Positions 25,330-36,097 of a DNA stretch of 64,000 nucleotides are shown here, in pieces (the stretch's first letter is position 1; every line of letters begins with the position of its first letter). The position numbers and the translations under genes were made by a program. Under the pieces are notes generated by a model. It saw only the letters and a list, made by a program, of their open reading frames with translations. It was not told the origin of the DNA and ran no database searches. Source of the stretch: Bombardia bombarda (taxonomy: Eukaryota; Ascomycota; Sordariomycetes; Sordariales; Lasiosphaeriaceae); the NCBI GenBank assembly GCA_030512295.1, contig JAULSR010000001.1:3433001-3497000 (forward strand), in the 5' to 3' direction.

Positions 25330-25882
25330 TTTGGGGTTTTGAGGGGTTTGAATGAGAGATGAACGAGATAGATTGGTAAGTTGTTGTGATGATGATGTAA
25401 GGTTGTGTGAAGGAACGTTCAGTGTGTTGGGTTGTTTTAGTTGATGTGTTGTATCAAATGATTGAGTTTAATGGAGGTGGGTTTTGTGCCGAGTGAGTAC
25501 CTCGACGGATGCGCTGCGGGGTTCAGTCGGGCGCCGGTGCGCCAACGTTGAAAGGACGGGGCTCTAGAAACGGGGTGACTTGTCGATGGCCGGCCACAAC
25601 TCTGCTGACTTACACCCCATTCAAGACTTAGCATTTCTTTCTCTCAACCAATCTCCGACAGTTATGTCATTGTTTACCCAACAACACCATGTAGCAAAGC
25701 TGACTTCTACATGTTCAGGAAGGAAAAGTAAAACAGCTCTGTAGAATTGGACTATCTATACTGTAGCTTCGATCTAACCATCTGCATATGTTCCCAGCAT
25801 ATCGCCCATATACAAGCGCCCATACGCCATATCCAACCAAACTACCCAACCCAACCTATCACCATCAACATCAACATCAACA
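25330..25882. other. Intergenic region
   Basis: About 550 bp between the thioesterase-like start and the LCCL gene stop. It contains CATCAA tandem copies near 25864-25880 and no gene. Confidence 0.6.
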
Positions 25883-27936
25883 TCACCGCCTCCTCCTCAA
25901 ATCAACCCTCTGCTCCCCATCCCCACCCACACCCCTTGTCCGCACCCTCGACGGCCCCGGCGCCATCTCCACCCACTCCCCCTTGCCATTCCACACGCCC
26001 GCGCGCGTATAATCCTCGCTCTCACTGCCCTCCATCCACGCAAACCGGAAATACTCATTCTCCTCCACCGCGCCCCGCGTCCACGTAAAGTTCGGCGAAC
26101 TATTCACCTCATCGCTAAAATACGTCCTAAACCTCTCCACATCATTCACCAGCACGCTAATCCCATCCAGCTCGGGGCCCGGCGACGCGCCCCACGAGAA
26201 CGTAATACTAGACAGATTCTGCCCCAGCTCAATGACCGGCGCCGCGATGACCGGCAGCGGCGAACCCAGCTGCGCGTCGCCCTGCAGCGAGTACGCCGTC
26301 TGCAGGAACGGGTCCCAGCCCCAGCGGGCGATGCCGTTGATGAAGAAGCCCATCAGCAGGCCCTGGTAGACCAGCGAGGGGCGCGTCTGCATGCTCGTTC
26401 CGGGGAGGAGCAGCAGGCCGAGGATGTAGTGGTGGATGCGCAGGCTGAGGTCGGGCAGCACGACGCAGATGATGATGATGCCTGCTAACAGGGCGTACAG
26501 CTTCAGGTAGGATACCAGACGGCCCTCCTGGCGGAAGAACCAGACCTGCGAGACGACGATGGCGGCCACGACGATGATGATGATGGCCAGGGCGGCTCGC
26601 GCGCCGGGCTGCTGGTCCAGGTCGTGGGGTGTGAGGCGCTGGATGGGGATGAAGTCGAATGTGTGGTTGGTCAGGGCGCCGACCCAGCAGGCGCCGAGCC
26701 AGAGGACTGTCTTCTCGATCTGGGCTGTCAAGCCAGTCAGAGTCCGCTTGACGCCCATCTTGTCGTACATGACCCAGGCCGCGAACAGGGCGGGGAGGAA
26801 GTTGCCCAGCTCGCGCGAGAACAGGCTGGGTACGTCTGCGATATTTGGCGGGTCCGTGGCCAAGCCAACCGTCCAGTAGATGCCCGTAAACACGGGGAAG
26901 AAGAAAATGATCGGTGACGTAGTAAACAGCGACAACACGGTAGAAAACACCACCGACACAGCCAGCAACGACCATCTCATATCCTTAGACGAGCAATCCA
27001 CCCCCTCCTCAAAAGCAAAAGACAGCGGAAAGTAAGAATCAAACCCAAAGCTCTCAATCCCATTCCGCGTCGACGCCTGATAGTTCCTCCTCGTCCCAAT
27101 CAAGTTCACAACCCCACACCCGCCCTGCCCATTCGTGACCACGCCAGCATGAATCGCCGCGCCACAGATGAACGAGTCCCCCGGTAAAAAACATCACTCT
27201 CATTCCCCTCCGTCGCCGCCGCCGCCGTCGGCCCGCCCACAACCAACGGCTGGTAAACAACCTCCCGATCCCCCACCGCCCTCGGGTTCAGCACCGCATA
27301 GCTCGCACAACCAGCCGGGCACTTGAACGCGAACCCGCCTCCGCTAAACGGCCGACAATCATTCCCGTCCAGGTTACACCCGTTCCCCGACACCCAGTAC
27401 GCGTTGCCGCACCCAATGTCAATCGGCACGCCCCACCCGTCAATCTCGGTCGCGACCAGCCCCTGGCGCATCACCAGCGCAAACGTCACGACCCAGATGG
27501 AGAGGTAGCCGAAGAGCAGCCAGGCGCGGTGCGACCGCCGGGGCAGGTACCTGTCGAGCAGGAGGATGGGCGCGTGCTGGATGCGCGGGAGCAGGGGCGA
27601 GATGGAATAGGGGCGCGGGTCGGGGGGGCCGGCGGCCCACTTGGCGACGGCGATGGTGAGGCGGCGGAGCGGGTAGGGGACCCATTTCCATTTTTTCCAG
27701 GAGCCGGAGTCTTGGATGAAGCGCGGGGTGGTGGGCCTGCTGCTGTTGTCTGGGTGGTCGTTAACTACGCCGTGGGCGGCAGCGTCGTTGATGGGGGCAT
27801 CCGGGTGGTCCGCGATTGTGGTTGTGCTGGTGGTGGCGGTGGAGGTGGAAGTGGATGTGGTGGTGACATCCTGGCTCTCGATGTCCTCGCGATGGTGCGC
27901 CGCGCGCGAGTGTACCACGACGTCGGTTTCGCCCAT
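25883..27936 (-). CDS. LCCL-domain multi-pass membrane protein, frame broken
   Basis: A fungal LCCL-domain membrane protein of unknown function, about 684 residues if one frame break is repaired. From the ATG (MGETDVVVH) there is a disordered Thr/Ser-rich cytosolic tail, a first TM segment (WLLFGYLSIWVVTFALVM), then an extracellular Cys-rich LCCL domain at about 170-285 with GCGNAYW, CPAGC, FYRG and, after the break, DSFICGAAIHAGVV. At least six hydrophobic TM segments follow, then a soluble C-terminal tail. The break lies in a run of five C at 27178-27182; one extra base makes FYRG continue into DSFICGA and gives a total of exactly 685 codons. No intron can bridge it. Divergent from QTRT2; GGTAGGTAGGTGG lies 88 bp upstream of the start. 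Confidence 0.75.
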
Positions 27937-28831
27937 GGCAGGCGGTTTGCCGCGCGTCCGTCTCAAGCTGACGAAGGCGACGACAACGCTAGCAGCACCT
28001 CAGGCGTGTGGTGGGTGTGATAAGGTAGGTAGGTGGGGACTCAGCGAACGGGTGACGCTGCTCTTGACCGGTGAGGGTCGGAATGCACGGAAAAGGTTGT
28101 TGTGTGCGGTCAGGACAACAAGCGACATACATCAACTTAAGAGAGAGAAAACGAATGTGATAACCAAAGAGGGACAAAGCATTCGTCGCGGGCGTGGCGA
28201 TGTAAGCAACAATGCAACCTGGACGGGATGCCGTGCAACCGTTGGGGGGGGACGTGGTTGATCGTCCCGGGAGCGTCTCCAGTGCCGCGCTGCCTTGAAT
28301 CCGCCCTGAATCCGCCTTGTTTCCGCCTTGTATCCGTTCCCTGTAGCTTCCCCAAGCGCTGTCACGGTCCACCGCCTACGTAAGTGGGGGAGCGCGATGG
28401 TGGGGTATCGACTGGCTTTCACCATGGATCTTCCCGCCCGGGTTTGACCAAGGTTTACGGGTGCCTTGGCAGGAGGACAGGGACTCGGCCGAACTTTTGG
28501 AGCTTGTGAACGGTCCAGAGCATCCATTTTGAATCACAATATCGCGAAACAAGCAAAAGAAAAGACGGTAAAGATTTGCTGGAGAAAGATGAATATATTT
28601 TAGTAAAAAACATGAGTTGATTTAAAGTAGTATGTTTTTATATCTGTAAAAAATCTAATGTGTGGCCACTTCAGTTGACAAGTCAAGTGCGGCAGCTAAA
28701 TCCAGGAACCCCTAACTTGCAGGGGCGTGCCTGACATATCCGTCTCTCTGGCGCTGAAAATCAGAACATCAACATTCGCGCGAGTGAGTGAATGAGACAT
28801 CAGACAGAAAGTCACATCTCACCCCGCAAAC
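27937..28831. promoter_or_regulatory. Divergent promoter region, LCCL and QTRT2
   Basis: About 0.9 kb shared upstream region between two divergently oriented genes. It holds GGTAGGTAGGTGG at 28024-28036 and an AT-rich stretch near 28580-28660. Boundaries of individual promoters cannot be seen. Confidence 0.4.
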
Positions 28832-30458
28832 ATGACGAATGACGGGCACGAGCTAGCTGATGAGCCAGCCGCCATGACATTTGAACTGCTCAAAGCCGCT
28901 GTGCGGGATGGGACAACCGTGGCTAGACTGGGCCGACTCGCCCTCACCGGCTGCAAAAGCGTCGTCGACACCCCAAACTACTTTGGCCTCACATCGCGCG
29001 GCGTCGTGCCCCATGTGACCCCCGACAACGTATCTAAGCACTTGCAGACAAACGGAGCTTACCTGGCCTTGGAGGACTGTGAGTACGGCCCCTCTCTACA
29101 GAAAACAAAATTGTCTAACCATGAATACCAGTCATTGAGCGACCTCAACAGTACTCGACGAGGTCACCCCCTATCTACGAGACCCCCTCTGCCCTCGGCA
29201 AGCCCCTCCACGGCTTCACCGCGCTGCCATCATCCTTCATCACCGTCCTGGGCGCCCGCAGACTCCCGGCAGTGCCCGCCCCCGCAGGCAACACCAACCA
29301 TGCCGTCTCCATCTTCACCTCGACCGGCTTCCAGGTCCTGCCGACCAAAGACTACCGCAACGCCGTGCAAGTCCTGAAGCCCGACATTGCCATCCCCCCA
29401 GCCGACCTCACCCACGGCCCCACCACCCCGACCTCGAAGCGCGCCGTCAAGATGGCAGAGCGCACCGACGACTGGATCAAGGAGTGGTTCGTCGACGACG
29501 ACACCACCCCCACAGCCTCCACCTTCGCCCCCGTCCTCCCCATCCCCTACTCCATGCAATGGGAGTACCTCGAGCGTCTCTCCGAAGACCTAACCACCGA
29601 CAACCGCCGCCTCGCCGGCCTCGCCCTCTACGACGCCGACATCATCCCCGACCTCAACCACCACCTGCCCAACCTGCTCCCCCTCCCGCGCCTCTCCCTC
29701 GCCGCCCCGCCCACTCCGCACCACATCCTCCGCCAAATCTCCCTCGGCGTCGACCTCTTCGCCCTGCCCTTTATCAACGCCGTCTCCGACTCGGGCATCG
29801 CCCTAGACTTCACCTTTCCCCCACCACCCCCTTCCTCCTCCTCCTCCTCCTCCTCCTCCTCCTCCCCCAACACAACCAAAATACTCCCCCCCTGGGCATC
29901 GACATGTCCCTCCCCGCCCACCAGACCGACCTGTCCCCGTTCGTCCAAAACTGCACCTGCTACGCCTGCACCCGCCACCACCGCGCCTTCGTCCACCACC
30001 TGCTCAGCGCCCACGAGATGCTCGGCTGGACCCTGCTGCAGCTGCACAACCACGCCGTCGTCGCCGCCTTCTTCGCCGGCATTCGCCAGACCCTTGCTGT
30101 CTCGGATGACGCCTTTGAGGCAGCGCGCGCCCAATTCCACGCCGTCTATGAGCCAGAGCTGCCCGCGGGCACGGGCGAGCGGCCCCGCGCCAGGGGGTAT
30201 CACTTCAAGAGCGGCGCTGGCGAGGGCAAGCGCAATAAGCCTGGGTGGGGGAAGTTGGGTGAGGAGGAGGAGGCTGCTGCGGTGGCGGGAAAGGCCAAGG
30301 GTGATGGTGCTGCTGTGGATGGTGTGGATGGTGTGGATGGAAAGCTGCAGGACTTGTCGTTGTCGGGAGAAGAGGTCAAGATTGAGTTTCTTATCTCGGG
30401 CACAGTTACAGGAGAGACAATAGGGGTCACCGAGGCAGCAGTAGAAAAGGATAGGTAG
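28832..30458 (+). CDS. Queuine tRNA-ribosyltransferase accessory subunit 2, frame broken
   Basis: QTRT2, the non-catalytic partner of the eukaryotic tRNA-guanine transglycosylase that inserts queuine at position 34 of His, Tyr, Asn and Asp tRNAs. Exons are 28832-29078 and 29132-30458 (53-bp intron, branch TCTAAC). Exon 1 has RLGRLALTG, TPNYFGLTSRGVVPHVTPDN; exon 2 has PPIYETPSALGKPLHGF. The zinc site is CTCYAC followed by a His in LLQLHNH. A frame break lies in a run of seven C at 29886-29892: one more C joins ILPP to LGIDMSLPAHQTDLSPF and keeps the zinc site, giving about 524 residues. The break follows a poly-Ser (TCC) tract near 29836-29869. An in-frame ATG at 28874 is an alternative start matching the usual family N terminus. 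The C-terminal tail is Gly/Ala/Asp-rich and variable. Confidence 0.85.
29836..29869 (+). repeat. (TCC)n tract encoding poly-Ser
   Basis: A run of TCC codons (about eleven Ser) inside QTRT2, just before the poly-C run that breaks the frame. It falls in a nonconserved insertion before the LGIDM motif. Confidence 0.85.
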
Positions 30459-30641
30459 CATGTATATCTATAGATGAATGTTATAAAACTGTAAACCGCC
30501 ACACAATCAATGACAGTCACCAAGACAGAACAATCATGATATCTTGTTTGGCTTCTCATCAATTTCTCACAAGAATAAATATGTGTTGCCTATATAGCCT
30601 CTACCCGTACCCTTATCAAGGTATAATAAATTATATATCAA
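30459..30641. terminator. Compact convergent 3' region
   Basis: Only 183 bp separate the QTRT2 stop from the AP-3 delta stop on the opposite strand. It is AT-rich (ATAATAAATTATATAT near 30622) and must hold both polyadenylation sites, so the two 3' UTRs may overlap. Confidence 0.5.
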
Positions 30642-31302
30642 TCACCCGCTACCGACCGTATCATCCAGCTGAATGATCCTCTTCGCCTCCTTCTTTGGCT
30701 TTTTGGCCTTGACCTCTGCCCCAGCTCCATCCCTCTCCCCAGACGCCCCCTTCACCACCACCCCACCACTACTACTAATCTCGCCCTCACCCTGCCCCTC
30801 AACAACCCCCACAACAGCAGCCTTCTTCTTCTTCTTGACCTTCACAGGACCAGCAGCCTCCCCACCCCCATTATCACCCCCACCTTCTTCGCCACCTTCT
30901 TCTTCTTCTTCTTCTTCTGCACCACAATCCCCTCCACCGGCACCCCCTGCGCCACCTGTATCCGCTCATTCGCCCGCTGCATCTCCAGCCGCAGCCTCTG
31001 CACCTCCTTCATCGCCAGCGCCATCTCCGCCTCCTCCCGCTGCTGCTGCTCGTACGACAGCCCACTGCTCACTCCCGGCCGACTCGAGGCAGCAGCAGCG
31101 GCGGCCGCGTCAAGACTCAAATCGCCCAAGTGGCTCGAATCAACCTGCAACAGCGACTGCTGCTTGATCTTCTTCGCCCGCGACTTGGTGAAGCTGTCCG
31201 AGTTATTCTCCGACTCGTAGTTGCGCGGCGTCGAGAGCCCACTACCGGCTAGCGTCTCGTCCGCCGCAATCACGATCCTCTGCCGCGGTTTCGGTCTAGA
31301 GG

Positions 31303-31366
<64 letters not shown>

Positions 31367-34179
31367 TCTCTTCGCGCCACTACTGCCATTCCCCAGTCCC
31401 GAGCTGAGGCTCTCCAGATCCAGCTTCATGATAGGAATTGAATCAATGTCCAAGTCCGGCCCGTTCTCGTTCTGCAGGATATTGTGTATCGGCGTCGAGG
31501 CACCCCCTGACCTGCCGCCACCACCACTACCCAGGATATAGAACGGATCATCTCTGTTGCGCTCGAGCCGCTCTGCCTTCCGTCGTGCCAGGATATCGGC
31601 GTCGAGATAGCTCTCCTCGCCGGCTTGCTGCTGATACGAGTCGGACGCGACTTCCTCGGGGGCGTCGGCTAACCTGTTGATGGCTGGCTCGTTGGCAAGG
31701 CTTGTTGGGGGTAGCTTTTGGTTGTAATAGGCCTCAAACTCGTCCTCGTTCTGGACTGGTAGCATCAACGAGTCCGCTTGTGAAAGAAGGCGGTTCAGGT
31801 CGGGGTGGATTGGCTCGTCTAGGTTTAACTCCTCGGGCATGGGGACATTCTGCTGGGCGCCATGGGCGACCGAGTTGAGTTCCCACCCGTTAAAGAGAGA
31901 TGGTATGGCCTGGGTGAGGAGCAGGGGAGGGTCCTGTTGTAGTTCGTCTGTCGACGGCGCTTGTCCTGCCGCTGCCTCGGCCGTGAGCTTCAACAGCTCT
32001 GTGAATTCGACCGCACGTTCCTGGACCTCCAGATAGGGGTGCAGAACCAATGGTTCCAAGACGTGCAGGACCCGCGCCATCAGTAATGACATGGTCGATT
32101 TTCGCTCCGCAGTCCAGAGGGCCTGGTCATCGCCCGCGACCAGTGCAAAAAGCTTGATAACTGACTGCAGACATGTCGCAAGTATCTCGGGGTACTTAAT
32201 CCGAGGTATAAGATGTAGTAAATGTCCAAGTGTGTCGTGGGGTGCTATTAGCTCGAACGCATATTCTCCCGCGATCCATGCTATAGGTTTTAGCGCTCCT
32301 GAAACTATTTGGTGTGATGATACTGATTCCGAGTTAAGTCGAGCAATGATGAGCTCGGCGGCCCGAATAACTGCAACTCGCACAGCCTTGACCTTTACAG
32401 CCACATTCCGAAGCTCGTTGCCGATTTTCTCGGAAACGTCAGCCGCGGGATGTTTTGGTGACGATGTTGACGACTCCGAATTAAACTCGCTTCCCCGCGT
32501 TATAGGGGCGATTCGAATCAGTTGTGTTAAAACGTCGATATACCAGTCAAAGTCAACAAGACTGGCGTAGTTATTTTGAGAACACATGCTCAATATTCTC
32601 GCAATCACGTCGACTGTGTAATCTTCGGGGAGAGGACGAGGTTGATCTTGTGATCGAGGGCGAGGACTGGTTCCGGCGCTGGTGTCCTCGCCAGAGTCCA
32701 CCTCGAGATCAAATCCATTTTGGCCATTACGTTGGTTATCCAACGATGACGACGATGATCTCAGCTGTCTCATCAAGCGACTGACAATCGATACCAAGTT
32801 GTCGCTGCTGACCATTCCCTGGACCAAGTCAAGGGCCTTTATCCGGATTGTTATGTCCTCGCTGTCAATGCATTCCAAGATTACGTCCTCTTGCTGGGCC
32901 ACGAGAAAGGGGTGAGTGACAACAATTCTGTTGAAGGCCAATAATGCCACATATTTTACTAAAGTGACGGAAAAAATCAGTCCCATTCATAAAGACGCTG
33001 AGGCTGGACAACTTACAGTTTGGATCGCTGTTGATAGTGATCATGCCCCGAAGCTTCGTAACACAAAGAGACGCAATCTCTTCCCTGCCAGAGTCTTCTT
33101 CTGCGTCCCCAAGAATTCCACCCTGGATAATTCCATTGATGCATTCATATAATAGCGACATGGCAGGGGTTGTTCGGATCAGGTCAGTCAGCGGCGGCAG
33201 CAGCTTCCGGACTAAACGCGGCTCAAGGGGCGTGAGGGTCGCAAACTGTAATCTCGTCAGTCTCAAACACGGTGAAGTAAGTGTGTATAAGGGGTAATTC
33301 TCACAAGCTTGATCAATTTTATTGCCATCCAGTTGTTCCCGCCGTCAACCAAGAGCTCAAATAAGCGAGGAGCAAGCGGGAGAAAGTCGTTCGGTCTCCG
33401 CCAGCCCAACTCGCATATTACGTTCACTATCGCTGCCGTCACGCTCGGGTCCTCGTCCTTGTCCATAAGGCGCTCCTTGATCTTGGGCCAGGCCGCGCGG
33501 AGTGCCTCGGGATAGACCAAGGCCAGCCTGTAGAGAGTAACGATTGTCTTCTTTCTAATGGCCGGATGTGAATGACCCAGGCGCGGTAGCAAGTCGGCCA
33601 GAACCGACAGGGCTAACGAGGGGGTGATTATATGAGGTAGGGCGGCGATGGGGAGGGAGATGGTGGTCGGTATCGTAGCTGCCAGGTCCTGGGAGGAAGG
33701 GGGTATGTATCAGCAACTATTCTCCAGCTTAGAGGGAGAGTATGGCATACCTTTTTGAGCAGGTTTGTTGCCAACATGAGAACCTCGGTGTCGGGACGGA
33801 AGCTCTGGACGGCGCCTAGGTATCCCACACGCTTCTGGTGGTATTTCGGAGACGACATGACCTCGAGGACATGGAAGGAAGCCCAGGACATGTCGTGGCC
33901 GACCATTTCGAGGTAGATGAGCTTGAGCAAGGCCGTCGCCTTGACGTCTGTACCTGGAATCAGCATAGTGACCTAGAGGAAAACGAGACGGGTCGGACGA
34001 ACCCATGTCCTGGCTGCGAATCTCGGAGCGACATTCTTTCAGGCAGTTCTGGATGTATTCCTTCTCATTGCCCTTGTGATTGCGCAGACCCCGGATGAGG
34101 TCGTAAAGCGACTTTTCGAACCTGGACGACGTCAGAACGGCGGGTAGGTACTGGAGGGGGGGTCGAGGCGCGCGTACAT
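30642..34179 (-). CDS. AP-3 complex subunit delta, C-terminal frame broken
   Basis: The delta adaptin of the AP-3 coat that sorts cargo from Golgi/endosomes to the vacuole. Exons (minus): 34179-34178 (AT of the start codon, inferred), 34121-34003, 33953-33751, 33688-33305, 33245-33017, 32958-30642; about 1084 residues once one frame break is repaired. Adaptin-N repeats start at FEKSLYDLIRGLRNHKGNE and continue through ECINGIIQGGILG and LVQGMVSSDNLVSIVSRLM. The hinge has a tract of about 21 Gln (31304-31366). The C-terminal Lys-rich region is broken at five C at 30877-30881; one more base joins KKVAKK to a second Lys-rich block ending in KEAKRIIQLDD. The 5' end is the least certain part: frames upstream of FEKS have no ATG, and a 56-bp intron that splits ATG is the simplest solution. 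Divergent from EMC2. Confidence 0.85.
31304..31366 (-). repeat. Interrupted CAG/CAA poly-Gln tract
   Basis: On the coding strand the tract reads nine CAG, three CAA, three CAG, three CAA, three CAG: 21 glutamines in the AP-3 delta hinge. The regular CAA interruptions suggest duplication of a CAG3-CAA3 block. Confidence 0.9.
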
Positions 34180-34871
34180 GGCTGCGATGTGCTGCGAGTT
34201 GCTCGCTGCGCTGAAGCGAGCGGCCTTTGACGACTTGGTCTTGTTTGGTCGCGGAGATTCGGGCTCTTTTGTTTGGGGCAGGGGTTGGTTCAGCGGCGAA
34301 GCGTCTTGCCAATAATACAATCAAAATGGCCCGCAGCCGAATACATCTTGTCGCAGCTTGATCAAAAGCCCACGTGAAGGCGCATTCGTTCGTCAAGTTC
34401 CAAGTCAAGGTAGGTAGGTGGTGATATGGATCCCGCCATGAACGCTCAAGGTCAGCCGCCAATACAGTGGAGGTAACTGATAGAGTGTGGGGAGCTCATG
34501 CCGCACGTCACCGCACAGTGTCCAAAGCTCCCGCTAGCGGAATATGCAGCCTCGCACTGTTCCCGGGGCGGAGCAACCTGGCTCAAACAGCGGAGTCGCT
34601 AGGGGACCTGACGCTAGAAACTCCAACCATATTACCTAATTACACAGTGTAGAATGCATACTGTCTACACGTCGAAGACCCCTGCCGCTGCCTCCTACCT
34701 CTTGTCGGCCTGGACCTAGGCCTAGAGCTTGCCTCAACATACACCTACACTACCATCACTCGACGACATTGAATAACGCATATCCCATCCATCTTCCCAT
34801 CCATCAAGATCAAAGTCTGCCATTTATCGAGGAACCGGCACTCCCGATACACACGATACGCGCGATTCACA
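34180..34871. promoter_or_regulatory. Divergent promoter region, AP-3 delta and EMC2
   Basis: About 0.7 kb between two divergent start codons. It contains a CCAAT box at 34459-34463 (plus strand) and GGTAGGTAGGTGG at 34409-34421, the same 13-mer found upstream of the LCCL gene. Confidence 0.45.
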
Positions 34872-36097
34872 ATGGTGCCCTCGCTGCTCCACCCCCCAAG
34901 TCAGCTGTCTCCCGCGGCCGCCTTGCAGCTATCGCAACAAGCTCCAGCTGTCCTGCAGAGCTCGCCGAGCACCGTATCAGCCTCCCCCTTGAGCGCATTG
35001 TTTAGGACATCCGAGACGCCGGATCTGTGGGCGAAATACGAGAACCTATTGCTGTCGTGCTTGCGAACCGGCGATGAGGTGGCAGCCCGTCAGTGCCTGG
35101 AGCGGCTCGTCGCCCGGTTTGGGGACGACAACGAGAGGGTCATGGCGTTCAAGGGCCTTTTGAAGGAGGCGGACGCGCAGCACAATGGCGATCTGGACCG
35201 CGTCTTGAAGGAGTACGACCAAATACTAAAGGACAACAACACCAATATCGTGCGTTCCGACTTCCCCACCCTTGGTGTGGCAGGCAGGCAGCCTGGCCGT
35301 TAGCCAGTCAGCCAGCCAACCTTTGACTCGCGCGCGTATGTGTTGCTAACTCGCCTGGGTGCTTTGCAGCCTATCACCAAGAGGCGTATCGCCCTGCTGA
35401 GATCTATGGGGCGTGTTCCAGAGGCGGCCTCTGCTCTGGTGCAGCTGCTCCAGTTCTCGCCGACCGATGCCGAGGCGTGGTCTGAGCTGGCAGATGTCTA
35501 CTTCAGCCAGGGATTGTATCCACAGGCCGTCTACGCGTTGGAAGAGGCCTTGATACTGGCGCCGAATGCATGGAATGTAAGGCATTGCTACCCTGATGAG
35601 CCGGGGGAGTCTAAGCCCTGTGCTAACGTAGGTGTGTTTTAGATACATGCACACCTAGGCGAGATGCAGTACATGGCTGCTACGGCAACTGGAGCTGCCG
35701 GTGGGTCGTATAACAAGTATATGGCCGAAGCTCTCAAACGCTTCACGAGGAGCATCGAGATTTGCGACGACTATCTCCGCGGATATTACGGGCTGAAGTT
35801 GGTGAGTTGAGTTTGTTGTGATTGCAGCGCTCTAACGCCGTTTGCTGACATTATATCAAGGTTACCTCAAGAGTTCTGAAGGACGCAGTCAAGCCAACAA
35901 AACAGGCGGATGAGGATGAGTTCACCTTGCCGGACACGACTACTGTTGAGCAGCTCAACGAGCTAGCCACTGCGAAGCTATCCGAGATTGTCCGGCACTA
36001 CACGGCGCAAGATCTGGGTTGGCGTGGATACGACGAGCTCGAGGTTGCAGCGGCGCGGGAGCTTCTCTCCAAGGATGGGTCAGCAATTGAGAGGTGA
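34872..36097 (+). CDS. ER membrane protein complex subunit 2
   Basis: EMC2 (S. pombe Oca3, human TTC35), the cytosolic TPR subunit of the EMC insertase for tail-anchored and multipass membrane proteins. Exons are 34872-35249, 35370-35576, 35643-35801 and 35861-36097, all in phase 0, giving 326 residues. The core has LWAKYENLLLSCLRTGDEVAARQ, EYDQILKDNNTNI, then ITKRRIALLRSMGR and a clear TPR (AEAWSELADVYFSQGLYPQAVYALEEALI). The C-terminal part has LRGYYGLKLV and ends AIER. The 5' end carries an extra Ser/Pro-rich stretch of about 40 residues compared with animal EMC2. Intron 1 uses a GTGCGT donor and a GCTAAC branch; the others are GTAAGG and GTGAGT. No signal peptide, as expected. Confidence 0.92.
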
